From positions 1 through 29,750 of the forward strand of contig JAZQVC010000048.1 of NCBI GenBank assembly GCA_045631645.1: a DNA stretch of 29,750 bases, given 5' to 3'. A program made the translations under genes and the position numbers. This DNA is from SIG459 sp045631645 (GTDB lineage Bacteria; Bacillota; Clostridia; Oscillospirales; Oscillospiraceae). The notes beneath the pieces were generated by a model. That model was not told where the DNA came from. It saw nothing but the letters and a program-made list of their open reading frames with translations, and made no database searches. Positions 1 through 6,384 of the stretch are shown piece by piece; position 1 is the first letter of the stretch; each line of letters starts with the position of its first letter.

Positions 1-316
1 GAGTCTCGGTTATGGAGCCGGGAGTGGGGCTTGCAGGCTGGTCGGGAGTGGGGGTTGCTGCTGCACTGGGGGGAGCGATGTCAGGGGGAGCTTCCCACAT
101 GGAATAGCCGATAACGGCGCCGAGAACAACGACCACTATGACCGCAAGAGCAATAACCAGCTTGCGCAGTCTCTTGCCGGGAGCCTTCTTGCCGGAAACC
201 TTTTTGCCTGCAGCATTATTGTCGGCTGCGGGAGCTTTGGGGGCAGGTGCTTTGCGTGCTGCGGCGTGATGGCCGGAGCTATGCTTGTTGTTTTTGCTTG
301 ATCCAAAGATTTTCAT
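1..316 (-). CDS. N-terminal part of a membrane-anchored protein of unknown function (3' end outside window)
   Basis: An open minus-strand frame runs from ATG at 316 off the left edge, so only the first 105 residues are visible. A ribosome binding site (AGAGGA) lies just upstream. The visible part has a Lys/Ala/Pro-rich hydrophilic start of about 50 residues, one hydrophobic segment of about 20 residues (LVIALAVIVVVVLGAVIGY), then a Pro/Ala/Thr-rich linker. This predicts an N-in single-pass protein with an extracytoplasmic C-terminal domain. LytR-CpsA-Psr proteins, RodZ-like proteins or cell-wall hydrolases can begin this way, but no diagnostic domain is in view and I do not assign a family. 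The gene was missed by simple frame calling because it is truncated. Its leader contains the inverted-repeat element at 387-660. Confidence 0.7.
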   Translation of the reverse strand, partial: MKIFGSSKNNKHSSGHHAAARKAPAPKAPAADNNAAGKKVSGKKAPGKRLRKLVIALAVIVVVVLGAVIGYSMWEAPPDIAPPSAAATPTPDQPASPTPGSITET

Positions 317-386
317 AGGTAATCCTCTTCTATAGAAATGTTGTACCCCACATATGGGCGCGGGGCCATACAAATTGTCTTCAAGT

Positions 387-660
387 TAGCCTGACCGCCA
401 TAATCCGAACTCGTTTTTGAGGGCATATCCGTTGTCATTGCTGCGTTGTCGGCTTTTGCCGGGCACAAAGCCCATCTGCAAGCCGCCGCCTTGCACTGCC
501 TTAGCATATGACCTCAAAAATCTACGACTCCTCGAGAGTGGATTTTTGTGTCAGGTAAAATTGAGTGATGCAGGTGGGTGGTAACCCACCAAAGAATGAA
601 ATGAAGTCTGGCGCTAAAATCCGCCTCGCGGAGCGGGTTCGGATTATAGCGGTCAGGCTA
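387..660. repeat. 274-bp non-coding element with 27-bp terminal inverted repeats
   Basis: The ends 387-413 and 634-660 are inverted copies of each other with few mismatches (TAGCCTGACCGCCATAATCC against the reverse complement of the other end). Nested inverted repeats lie inside: about 413-430 pairs with about 506-523 (GTTTTTGAGG...CCTCAAAAAT), and GGTGGGT/ACCCACC occurs near 575-592. No credible gene is inside. The left end and the ATTTTTGTGTCAGG block recur in the diverged copy at 5991-6127. Both copies sit between a minus-strand TATAATAG sequence and the start of a minus-strand gene. It could be a MITE-like mobile element or a long structured mRNA leader; I favour a mobile element. Confidence 0.7.
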
Positions 661-722
661 TTATAAACACATTTTAAGAAGAATGTGTATCTTTTTTGAA
701 AAATTTAAAGAAAAAAATAATT

Positions 723-752
723 AAAGGGCACCGAGATTTTCGGTGCCCTTTT
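723..752 (-). terminator. Intrinsic terminator closing the rpmG-rplA operon
   Basis: On the minus strand the hairpin AAAGGGCACCGA / TCGGTGCCCTTT is followed by AATTATTTTTTT. It lies 20 bp past the rplA stop codon. The plus strand also has a short T run, so it may work both ways. Confidence 0.85.
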
Positions 753-772
753 GAAGCGTTAAATAAATTAAC

Positions 773-1465
773 TTACAGCTGCTTCTGAGCGTTGATCTTA
801 ACGCCAGGGCCCATGGTGGAAGCGGTGACGCAGGAACGGATGTACTGACCCTTTGCTGCGGCGGGCTTTGCCTTGATGATGGCGCCCAGGAGAGTTACAT
901 AGTTCTCATAGAGCTTCTCAGTGCCGAAGCTGACCTTGCCGATGGGGCAGTGGATGATGTTGGTCTTGTCCAGACGGTACTCAACCTTACCAGCCTTAGC
1001 TTCCTTAACAGCCTGAGCGATGTTGGGGGTAACGGTACCAGCCTTGGGAGAGGGCATCAGACCCTTGGGGCCGAGGACCTTACCGAGACGACCAACGGTA
1101 CCCATCATGTCGGGAGAAGCGATAACGGTGTCGAACTCGAACCAGTTTTCCTTCTGGATCTTCTCAACGAGATCCATGCCGCCGGCGTAATCAGCGCCAG
1201 CTGCGAGAGCCTCTTCCTTGCGCTCGTCCTTGCAGAACACCAGAACGCGAACGGTCTTGCCGGTGCCGTTGGGGAGAACGATAGCGCCGCGGACCTGCTG
1301 GTCAGCGTGACGGCCGTCAACACCCAGCTTTACGTGGAGCTCAACGGTCTCATCGAACTTTGCCTTGGAAGCCTTGATTACGAGATCAAATGCTTCTTTT
1401 GCATCATAAAGATTTGCTTTATCAATAAGCTTTACGCTTTCTTTGTAATTTTTACCTCTAAACAC
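773..1465 (-). CDS. rplA: 50S ribosomal protein L1
   Basis: This is large-subunit protein L1, which forms the mobile L1 stalk at the E site, binds 23S rRNA and in many bacteria represses its own operon. The protein is 230 residues, the usual length, and shows the family features KANLYDAKEAFDLV at the N-terminus, GRLGKVLGPKGLMPSPKAGT in the middle and a FGTEKLYENY...GQYIRSCVTASTMGPG-type C-terminus. The frame is open to a TTG at 1483, but that TTG overlaps the ribosome binding site. The GTG at 1465-1463, about 8 nt after GAGGAGG, is the better start and gives the expected N-terminus (MFRGKNYKESVK). It is the last gene of the rpmG-secE-nusG-rplK-rplA operon. Confidence 0.96.
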   Translation of the reverse strand: MFRGKNYKESVKLIDKANLYDAKEAFDLVIKASKAKFDETVELHVKLGVDGRHADQQVRGAIVLPNGTGKTVRVLVFCKDERKEEALAAGADYAGGMDLVEKIQKENWFEFDTVIASPDMMGTVGRLGKVLGPKGLMPSPKAGTVTPNIAQAVKEAKAGKVEYRLDKTNIIHCPIGKVSFGTEKLYENYVTLLGAIIKAKPAAAKGQYIRSCVTASTMGPGVKINAQKQL

Positions 1466-1535
1466 TTGGTTTTTCCTCCTCAATATTGTGGTTAATCGGA
1501 AATTTTCCTCCCACTAGGGATGGGATACCGCAGAC

Positions 1536-1961
1536 TTACTCGCCTACGATAACGCCCATGCTGCGGCAGGTGCCGGCGATCATGCTCATAGCTGCCTCGA
1601 TATCGGTGCAGTTGAGGTCGACCATCTTCTGCTCAGCGATCTTGCGAACATCTTCCTTGCTGATGGTAGCAACCTTGTCACGCTGGGGAACGCCGGAAGC
1701 GGTCTCGATGCCGCAAGCCTTCTTGATGAGAAGAGAGGCGGGGGGAGTCTTGGTGACGAAGGTGAAGCTACGGTCGGAATAAATGGTAACGATAACGGGA
1801 ATCATCATGCCCATATCGCCCTTGGTACGTTCATTGAAATCCTTGGTGAACAGGCCGATGTTAACGCCGTACTGACCAAGTGCGGGACCTACAGGGGGAG
1901 CGGGAGTTGCTTTGCCTGCGGGAACCTGGAATTTTGCATAACCAACTATTTTCTGTGCCAC
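1536..1961 (-). CDS. rplK: 50S ribosomal protein L11
   Basis: L11 forms the GTPase-associated centre with 23S rRNA and is needed for the stringent response. At 141 residues it has the family length. The proline-rich N-terminal domain (ATPAPPVGPALGQYGVNI) and the C-terminal rRNA-binding domain (SLLIKKACGIETASGVP, ending SMGVIVGE) are intact. The start is GTG at 1961, preceded by GGAGGTG about 10 nt upstream. It lies between nusG and rplA, with about 70 bp to rplA; both ribosomal genes use GTG starts. Confidence 0.97.
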   Translation of the reverse strand: MAQKIVGYAKFQVPAGKATPAPPVGPALGQYGVNIGLFTKDFNERTKGDMGMMIPVIVTIYSDRSFTFVTKTPPASLLIKKACGIETASGVPQRDKVATISKEDVRKIAEQKMVDLNCTDIEAAMSMIAGTCRSMGVIVGE

Positions 1962-2012
1962 TTGAAGTGCACCTCCTGATTAGTATTAGTCGTTTTTCGC
2001 CTTGAGATTTTC

Positions 2013-2540
2013 TCAGGCTTCTTCTACGGGTTCGACCTGGTCGAGTTCCAGATCGATAGGAGTCTCTCTTCCAAACATAGAGACTATTACGCGGACAAGA
2101 TCTTTTTCCGCGTCAAGTTCATCAACAGTGCCCAGGAATCCTTCCAGAGGACCGTCGCAAACCTTAACGGTATCGCCAACGCCGAATGCGACCACGATTT
2201 CGTGGCGTTCTACGCCGAGGGAGTAAACCTCCTGCTCGGTGAGGGGAAGGGGCTTGCCCTCTGCTCCAACGAAGCCGGTGGCTCCGCGGACGTTGCGGAC
2301 AAGGTGCCAGCTCTCATCGGTCATGACCATTTTTACCAGAACATAACCGGGCATGAGCTTGCGCTCATAGGTCTTTTCATAACCGTCGGTGTGTTCGGTA
2401 ACGGTCTCAACGGGGATGTTGATATCCAGGATGAGATCCTGCATTCTGCGGTTTTCGGCTGCCTTCAGTATTGCGGCGCCAACTGCGTTTTCATATCCTG
2501 AGTATGTGTGAACCACATACCATCTTGCATTATCTGCCAT
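2013..2540 (-). CDS. nusG: Transcription termination/antitermination factor NusG
   Basis: NusG binds RNA polymerase and modulates pausing and Rho-dependent termination, and it links transcription to translation. The 175-residue protein has the NGN domain (WYVVHTYSGYENAVG...KLMPGYVLVKM...LVRNVRGATGFVG, about residues 7-105) and a C-terminal KOW domain (VGDTVKVCDGPLEGFLGTVDEL...VSMFGRETPIDLELDQVE). The frame extends to a TTG at 2549 that overlaps the secE stop. I chose ATG at 2540 because MADNARWYVVHTYSG matches the usual NusG N-terminus. It is preceded by secE at a 5-bp gap and followed by rplK, the standard order. Confidence 0.97.
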   Translation of the reverse strand: MADNARWYVVHTYSGYENAVGAAILKAAENRRMQDLILDINIPVETVTEHTDGYEKTYERKLMPGYVLVKMVMTDESWHLVRNVRGATGFVGAEGKPLPLTEQEVYSLGVERHEIVVAFGVGDTVKVCDGPLEGFLGTVDELDAEKDLVRVIVSMFGRETPIDLELDQVEPVEEA

Positions 2541-2545
2541 GTGGA

Positions 2546-2809
2546 TCAACCTGCGATGGAAATAACTGCCTTAACAATCATCTGAGCGATCTCATCGAAG
2601 CCCCAAATGACGACGGCAGAGATGGCCATAACAACCAGAGCAACACCGGTGTTCTTAGCGGTCTGCTTGGGGGTGGGCCAAATTACCTTTTTGAGCTCGC
2701 TGCGCATTTCGCGGAACCACTTCTTAACGCGCTTAAAGAAACCAAGCTTCTTAACGTCTTCCTTCTTGACGGCGTTAGTGGTAGGAGCTACAGACTTTTC
2801 TTTTGCCAT
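2546..2809 (-). CDS. secE: Preprotein translocase subunit SecE
   Basis: SecE clamps the SecY channel of the general secretion machinery in the cytoplasmic membrane. The protein has 87 residues with a basic, Lys-rich N-terminal arm, the conserved amphipathic segment REMRSELKKVIWPTPKQT (about residues 33-50) and a single transmembrane helix (ALVVMAISAVVIWGF). This is the short single-span form usual in Gram-positives. It lies between rpmG and nusG as in most Firmicutes. Confidence 0.96.
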   Translation of the reverse strand: MAKEKSVAPTTNAVKKEDVKKLGFFKRVKKWFREMRSELKKVIWPTPKQTAKNTGVALVVMAISAVVIWGFDEIAQMIVKAVISIAG

Positions 2810-2831
2810 TACGTTCGTCCTTTCCTGAAGC

Positions 2832-2996
2832 TTACTTGGTCTCGTTATGAGTGGTGTGCTTGCGGCAGAAACGACAATACTTCTTCATCTCGATACGGTC
2901 AGGAGTATTCTTCTTGTTCTTCATGGTGTTGTAGTTTCTCTGCTTGCATTCACTGCATCTGAGGGTGATTTTAACTCTTGCACCGGCCTTAGCCAT
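2832..2996 (-). CDS. rpmG: 50S ribosomal protein L33, zinc-binding form
   Basis: L33 is a 54-residue large-subunit protein near the E site. Four cysteines in two CxxC pairs (C14/C17 and C41/C44) are present, so this is the zinc-ribbon (C+) paralogue rather than a zinc-free one. Bacteria with both types usually switch between them under zinc limitation by way of Zur; no Zur site is evident here. The start ATG at 2996 follows GGAGGTGCCG. It is the first gene of the operon with secE, nusG, rplK and rplA, and reads MAKAGARVKITLRCSECKQR at its N-terminus. Confidence 0.96.
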   Translation of the reverse strand: MAKAGARVKITLRCSECKQRNYNTMKNKKNTPDRIEMKKYCRFCRKHTTHNETK

Positions 2997-3021
2997 ATTT
3001 TCGGCACCTCCTTGTAAAATT

Positions 3022-3097
3022 TGACCCCTGTCAGGGGGTCATGCCTCCCTGTTTCGGATCAGCGGGTACAGCCTGTGCGCCCGAAAAAAAGCGCACA
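3022..3097 (-). promoter_or_regulatory. Leader region of the rpmG operon with two hairpins
   Basis: Between the predicted minus-strand promoter and rpmG lie two stem-loops: TGTGCGC/GCGCACA (3074-3097) and TGACCCC/GGGGTCA (3022-3041). The second is followed by AAATTTT about 12 nt before the ribosome binding site. They could form an attenuator or a protein-binding leader; the sequence alone does not decide this. Confidence 0.4.
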
Positions 3098-3129
3098 AAA
3101 ATAAACCCATCTGCCGACAGGTAAGATAT

Positions 3130-3158
3130 AATATAGCATAATCAAGATCAAAGGTCAA
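3130..3158 (-). promoter_or_regulatory. Sigma-A-type promoter of the rpmG-secE-nusG-rplK-rplA operon
   Basis: On the minus strand TTGACC (3158-3153) is separated by 17 bp from TATATT (3135-3130). This leaves a leader of roughly 125 nt before the rpmG start. Confidence 0.7.
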
Positions 3159-3223
3159 GAATTTTTCTTGATTTTTCAAGGGTTTTTTGAGATTTTTTTG
3201 CATTTTTTCACCCTCCCCAACAC

Positions 3224-3252
3224 TTGCTATGAGAGGCGGGGGATGCTATACT
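3224..3252 (+). promoter_or_regulatory. Sigma-A-type promoter of folC-ruvX
   Basis: TTGCTA (3224-3229), a 17-bp spacer and TATACT (3247-3252) lie about 38 bp upstream of the folC start. The region is divergent with the rpmG promoter. Confidence 0.7.
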
Positions 3253-3289
3253 ATATTTTGTAATTTTACCCCTTTTCGGAGGAAGAAAA

Positions 3290-4561
3290 ATGACTTATCA
3301 GGAAGCTTTGAACTATATTCATTCCCGTCCCCGCGGGCTTCCCAAGCCCGGTCTGGAGCGGATTGAGGAACTGCTTTCCCTTATGGGAGACCCTCATAAA
3401 AAATTAAAATATGTCCATGTTGCGGGAACTAACGGCAAGGGCAGCTCCTGCGCCATGCTCAGCTCCATTTTGCGCGCCGCAGGCTATAAGACGGGACTTT
3501 ACACTTCTCCTTTTATCCACCGCTTCAACGAGCGCATGCAGATAAACGGCAAACCCATTTCTGACAGTGAGCTTGCGGAGATAGCGGAAACCGTTCGCTC
3601 CAAGGCGGAGGAGATGAGCCGCCCCTGCGTGGAGTTTGAAATAGTCACCGCCATAGGCTTTGAGTATTTCGCCCGCAATAAGTGCGATATTGTTGTGCTG
3701 GAAGTGGGCATGGGCGGCAGATTTGACGCCACCAATGTTATCGACTGCCCCGAGTGCGCCCTCATCTGCTCCATCGGCTATGACCATATGGAATATCTGG
3801 GTAACAGTCTTCGTGATATCGCCTTTGAAAAAGCGGGCATAATCAAGCCCGGCGGCGCTGTTACAAGCTATCCCCTTCAGGAGGATGAGGTGGTTTCCCT
3901 TCTTGCCGGCGTCTGCCGCGAAAGAGGCGCAAGCCTTCGAATGGCGGAAGATGACGAAATTGAGCTTCGCTATGACGATTTGAGCGGTCAGGATTTTTGC
4001 TATTGCGACGATACTCCTCTCCATCTCAACCTGCTGGGCGACCACCAGTGCCGCAACGCGGCCGCGGTTTTGGAAACTGTGGAGGTGCTTCGCCAGAAGA
4101 AGTGGAAAATAAAACCACAGGCTGTTGAGCAGGGGCTTGCTTCCGTTTTCTGGCCTGCCCGCTTTGAGCTTATAGGAGAAAAGCCCTTCGTTGTGGCTGA
4201 CGGAGGCCATAATGTTCCCTGCGCCGAGGCATTGAGAGCCAACCTCGAATATTATTTCGAGGGCAAGAAGGCGGTTTTCCTTATCGGCATGATGGCGGAT
4301 AAGGATGTGGAGGGCTTCCTTGACATCATTGCCCCCTGCGCTGCGGCCTTCATCTGCGTAACTGTGGATAACCCCAGAGCTTTGAAAGCGGAAGATCTTG
4401 CGGGAAAACTGAAAAAGTATAAGAAAACCTGCCTTGTTGCCCCCAATGTGGCAGAAGGCATGGCGATGGCAAAAGCTGCGGCTGGCAAGGGCGGAGTTGT
4501 TTGCGCAACGGGATCACTGTATATGATGGGACCTGTTCGCGAAAGCTGTGGACTTGGATAA
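3290..4561 (+). CDS. folC: Bifunctional folylpolyglutamate synthase/dihydrofolate synthase
   Basis: FolC is a Mur-ligase-family cytoplasmic enzyme that adds glutamate to dihydropteroate and to folates using ATP. The 423-residue protein has the ATP-binding loop GTNGKGSS (residues 46-53), the family segment TGLYTSPFIHRFNERMQING, the EVGMGGRFDATNV motif, SIGYDHMEYLG and, in the C-terminal domain, DGGHNVPCAEALRANL. The start is set by CGGAGGAAGAAAA immediately before ATG 3290. ruvX follows in the same direction after about 50 bp that contain a small palindromic repeat. Whether it has both activities or only the polyglutamylation one cannot be told from sequence reading. Confidence 0.95.
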   Translation: MTYQEALNYIHSRPRGLPKPGLERIEELLSLMGDPHKKLKYVHVAGTNGKGSSCAMLSSILRAAGYKTGLYTSPFIHRFNERMQINGKPISDSELAEIAETVRSKAEEMSRPCVEFEIVTAIGFEYFARNKCDIVVLEVGMGGRFDATNVIDCPECALICSIGYDHMEYLGNSLRDIAFEKAGIIKPGGAVTSYPLQEDEVVSLLAGVCRERGASLRMAEDDEIELRYDDLSGQDFCYCDDTPLHLNLLGDHQCRNAAAVLETVEVLRQKKWKIKPQAVEQGLASVFWPARFELIGEKPFVVADGGHNVPCAEALRANLEYYFEGKKAVFLIGMMADKDVEGFLDIIAPCAAAFICVTVDNPRALKAEDLAGKLKKYKKTCLVAPNVAEGMAMAKAAAGKGGVVCATGSLYMMGPVRESCGLG

Positions 4562-4567
4562 GCTTCG

Positions 4568-4593
4568 TAGGGCGGGGGCTTGCTCCCGCCGCC
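4568..4593. repeat. Short GC-rich palindromic intergenic repeat (REP-like)
   Basis: GTAGGG is followed by a GGCGGG...CCCGCC hairpin (4571-4590) and GCC, placed between folC and ruvX. The same frame (GTAGGG, hairpin, GCC) occurs at 9157-9183 with a different stem, so this looks like a dispersed hairpin family rather than a gene-specific site. Confidence 0.5.
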
Positions 4594-4612
4594 AATGAAA
4601 GGAGAAAAAGTT

Positions 4613-5023
4613 ATGAGAGTAATGGCAATAGATTACGGCGACCAGCGAATAGGCATTGCAGTCAGCGACCTGCTGTGTATGCTTTGCGGCGAGGCATTCA
4701 CCCTCCACGAGTGGAATATGGAGCGCGCGGCCAAGACCATAGCCGACGAGGTGAAAAAGCGCGAAGTGGGAACTCTTGTGCTGGGACTGCCCAAGAATAT
4801 GGACGGCAGCGAAGGACCCCGCGCTGAAAAAAGCCGCGAGTTTGCCGCGCTTCTGGAGGCGGAGACGGGGCTGAAGCCCATTTTGTGGGATGAGCGCCGC
4901 AGCAGCGTTGAAGCCCACAGCATTCTCCATGCCAACGGCAGAAAGATGAAAGACCACAGAAAAAATGTGGACGCCGTTGCGGCAACATTGATGCTTGAAG
5001 GCTATCTGGGAAGAGGATTTTGA
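4613..5023 (+). CDS. ruvX: Holliday junction resolvase-like protein RuvX (YqgF), 16S rRNA 5'-end processing nuclease family
   Basis: RuvX/YqgF has an RNase H fold and is implicated in maturation of the 5' end of 16S rRNA; its resolvase role is less certain. The 136-residue protein begins MRVMAIDYGDQRIGIAVSD, the hallmark motif with catalytic D7. It continues with VLGLPKNMDGSEGP, WDERRSSVEA and the C-terminal KNVDAVAATLMLEGYL containing the last acidic residue. The frame is open upstream to 4580, but that part is the intergenic hairpin. AGGAG 8 nt before ATG 4613 fixes the start. It is probably cotranscribed with folC and is followed by a strong terminator. Confidence 0.95.
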   Translation: MRVMAIDYGDQRIGIAVSDLLCMLCGEAFTLHEWNMERAAKTIADEVKKREVGTLVLGLPKNMDGSEGPRAEKSREFAALLEAETGLKPILWDERRSSVEAHSILHANGRKMKDHRKNVDAVAATLMLEGYLGRGF

Positions 5024-5028
5024 CATGA

Positions 5029-5064
5029 AAAAAGCCCTGCAGAGGATTCTCTGCGGGGCTTTTT
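5029..5064. terminator. Bidirectional terminator after ruvX
   Basis: AAAAAGCCCTGCAGAG and CTCTGCGGGGCTTTTT form a long stem with a GATT loop and T runs on both strands. It serves ruvX on the plus strand and the convergent small gene on the minus strand. Confidence 0.9.
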
Positions 5065-5080
5065 GATATGTAGATTTAAC

Positions 5081-5272
5081 TCAGAAGGGCAGACCGAGTC
5101 CGCCGGAGCGGATGCTGTCTATAACCATGTTCACAACATCCCAGCCGCCGAAAACATTTTCAACCATTCTGTCAAGGCTGGCTCCGGTGAGAAGACCGAT
5201 TCCTCCGGATACAATTCCGGCAATCACCAGCACAAGCATAATTATTCCAACAATTTTCCAAACCTTATTCAT
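5081..5272 (-). CDS. Small membrane protein of unknown function
   Basis: This is a 63-residue protein with one clear hydrophobic segment near its N-terminus (IVGIIMLVLVIAGIVSGGIGLL) and a short polar tail. I recognise no family. Its ATG at 5272 overlaps the stop of the upstream gene in the pattern ATGA, so translation is probably coupled and the two products may work together. The frame, coupling and position before the terminator argue that it is a real gene despite its size. Confidence 0.65.
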   Translation of the reverse strand: MNKVWKIVGIIMLVLVIAGIVSGGIGLLTGASLDRMVENVFGGWDVVNMVIDSIRSGGLGLPF

Positions 5273-5985
5273 TCGGCAGCTACCTCCTTCTTATAAGTGA
5301 GAGCTCTTCCCAGACGGAGGATAACGCCGCCTATCCAAAGATAACCCAGCTCAAAGCTGAGCCAGAGGCCGAACCAGAAAAGAAGCAGAGAAAGGGCGAG
5401 AAGCACAAGACCCGCGCCGAGGACTGCGAGAATATCGGAGAAAAGGGCAAGCATGGGGATGGCGGACAAAGCGCCCCAGATAATTCCAGCGCCCAATCCG
5501 AGACCGCCAACAACGAAAGGCAGGCCGATGCAGATGAGTACAAGGGCAATGGGGATGCCTATGATAATGGTGAATATAACGGATGCGAGAAGTCCGAAAA
5601 ATCTAACCTTTCTGGCAGGACGCTGGGGGATAACTTCGGTCTCTTCCTCGGCTTCGGGAGCATCTTCGGTGATGAGGAAGGGGGAAGCTTCGCTTTCGGT
5701 GCCCTGAGCGGAAATTTCGGGGAAATCCACCTGAACTTCTTCCGCAATCTCTTCCTCTGCCTCGACAGGGATGCTGACGGGAGCGGGAGAGGGAACATAG
5801 TCCATCGCGAGACTTATTGCAAGCTTGGTAGGAGTGCCGATGGTTGCTACAAGCTCTTCAAAGTCGGGAGAAGAGTCAATGATAGCTTCATATTTCTGCA
5901 GGGTGTCAGTTCTGTCCCAAGCGGACATGAAACCCAGCAGTTTGGCCAGTTCGGCCATATAAGACTGTTTGTTTATGATAATCAC
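5269..5985 (-). CDS. DUF1700-like membrane protein with an uncertain start codon
   Basis: The N-terminal part (NKQSYMAELAKLLGF...DRTDTLQKYEAIIDSSPDFEELVATIGTPTKLAISL) resembles the DUF1700/HAAS-type domain found in small membrane proteins often linked to PadR regulators. An acidic Pro/Glu-rich linker follows (about residues 70-125), then four hydrophobic segments (about 130-230), one of them rich in glycine. The role is unknown. The start is odd. The open frame begins at a GTG (5985) that is part of the ribosome binding site GAGGTG. The spacing instead favours the ATA at 5976, which would give MNKQSYMAEL, the usual start for this domain. An ATG exists at 5958 but has no good binding site. No PadR gene is nearby. 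The next gene overlaps by ATGA. Confidence 0.8.
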   Translation of the reverse strand: MIIINKQSYMAELAKLLGFMSAWDRTDTLQKYEAIIDSSPDFEELVATIGTPTKLAISLAMDYVPSPAPVSIPVEAEEEIAEEVQVDFPEISAQGTESEASPFLITEDAPEAEEETEVIPQRPARKVRFFGLLASVIFTIIIGIPIALVLICIGLPFVVGGLGLGAGIIWGALSAIPMLALFSDILAVLGAGLVLLALSLLLFWFGLWLSFELGYLWIGGVILRLGRALTYKKEVAAE

Positions 5986-5990
5986 CTCGA

Positions 5991-6127
5991 GGCCTGACGG
6001 ACATAGTCCGAATTCGTTTCAAAGCAATGCTGCCGAAAGAATTTTTGTGTCAGGCGTAATCGAATTATGGGCGAATGGCGCTGCGCAGCGCAGTCGCAAA
6101 TTCAGCGGACATAATTTCGAGACTATT
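5991..6127. repeat. Diverged, shorter copy of the inverted-repeat element at 387-660
   Basis: The left end GCCTGACGGACATAGTCCGA matches the left end of the first copy with few differences. The block ATTTTTGTGTCAGG is shared, and both copies end next to CTATTATA. Inside is a perfect GCGCTGCGCAGCGC palindrome (about 6080-6093) within a larger imperfect stem (CGAATTATG...CATAATTTCG). It forms most of the leader between the promoter at 6125-6153 and the DUF1700-like gene. The remaining bases between 6154 and 6281 show nothing I can name. Confidence 0.55.
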
Positions 6128-6153
6128 ATATACAGGGGGCATTGGTCGGTCAA
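6125..6153 (-). promoter_or_regulatory. Near-consensus promoter for the DUF1700-like gene
   Basis: On the minus strand TTGACC (6153-6148), a 17-bp spacer and TATAAT (6130-6125) read into the repeat copy and then into the gene starting near 5985. The -10 box coincides with the outer edge of the repeat. Confidence 0.7.
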
Positions 6154-6281
6154 GCGTTTTGCTTTAAAATTTCCCACATTTGCCCCTTGCTTGTGGAGAA
6201 TTCAGCAGCAAAAGGATTGAAAAGGAGAGGGATTAAGCCTGCGTTCGAAGCTTAATTTCGTATAAAATTAACAAAAAAACT

Positions 6282-6323
6282 TATGGCAATAAGATTGACT
6301 TATATGGCCATAAATACTATACT
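6282..6323 (+). promoter_or_regulatory. Promoter of the thiolase operon with a candidate operator
   Basis: TTGACT (6295-6300), a 17-bp spacer and TATACT (6318-6323) form a strong sigma-A-type promoter. TATGGCAATAA (6282-6292) and TATGGCCATAA (6303-6313) are near-identical direct repeats 21 bp apart that flank the -35 box. The second contains the perfect palindrome TATGGCCATA. They look like sites for a regulator whose identity is unknown. Confidence 0.7.
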
Positions 6324-6348
6324 AAATAAGGTATTCAAAAAATAAAAT

Positions 6349-6361
6349 GCGGGAATCCCGC
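6349..6361 (+). promoter_or_regulatory. Small hairpin in the leader of the thiolase mRNA
   Basis: GCGGG-AAT-CCCGC is followed by seven A residues and then the ribosome binding site CGGAGGA. Its position near the 5' end suggests an mRNA-stabilising hairpin, but that is inference. Confidence 0.35.
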
Positions 6362-6384
6362 AAAAAAATCGGAGGAATATTACA

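Noticed and set aside
313..507. 64-residue open frame inside the inverted-repeat element
   Set aside because: It lies across the repeat's own palindromes, has no family resemblance and no ribosome binding site; the gene starting at 316 is a better explanation of the region.
2997..3289. tRNA gene between rpmG and folC
   Set aside because: No cloverleaf, T-loop (GTTCRA) or CCA end was found; the stretch is explained by two divergent promoters and a leader with hairpins.
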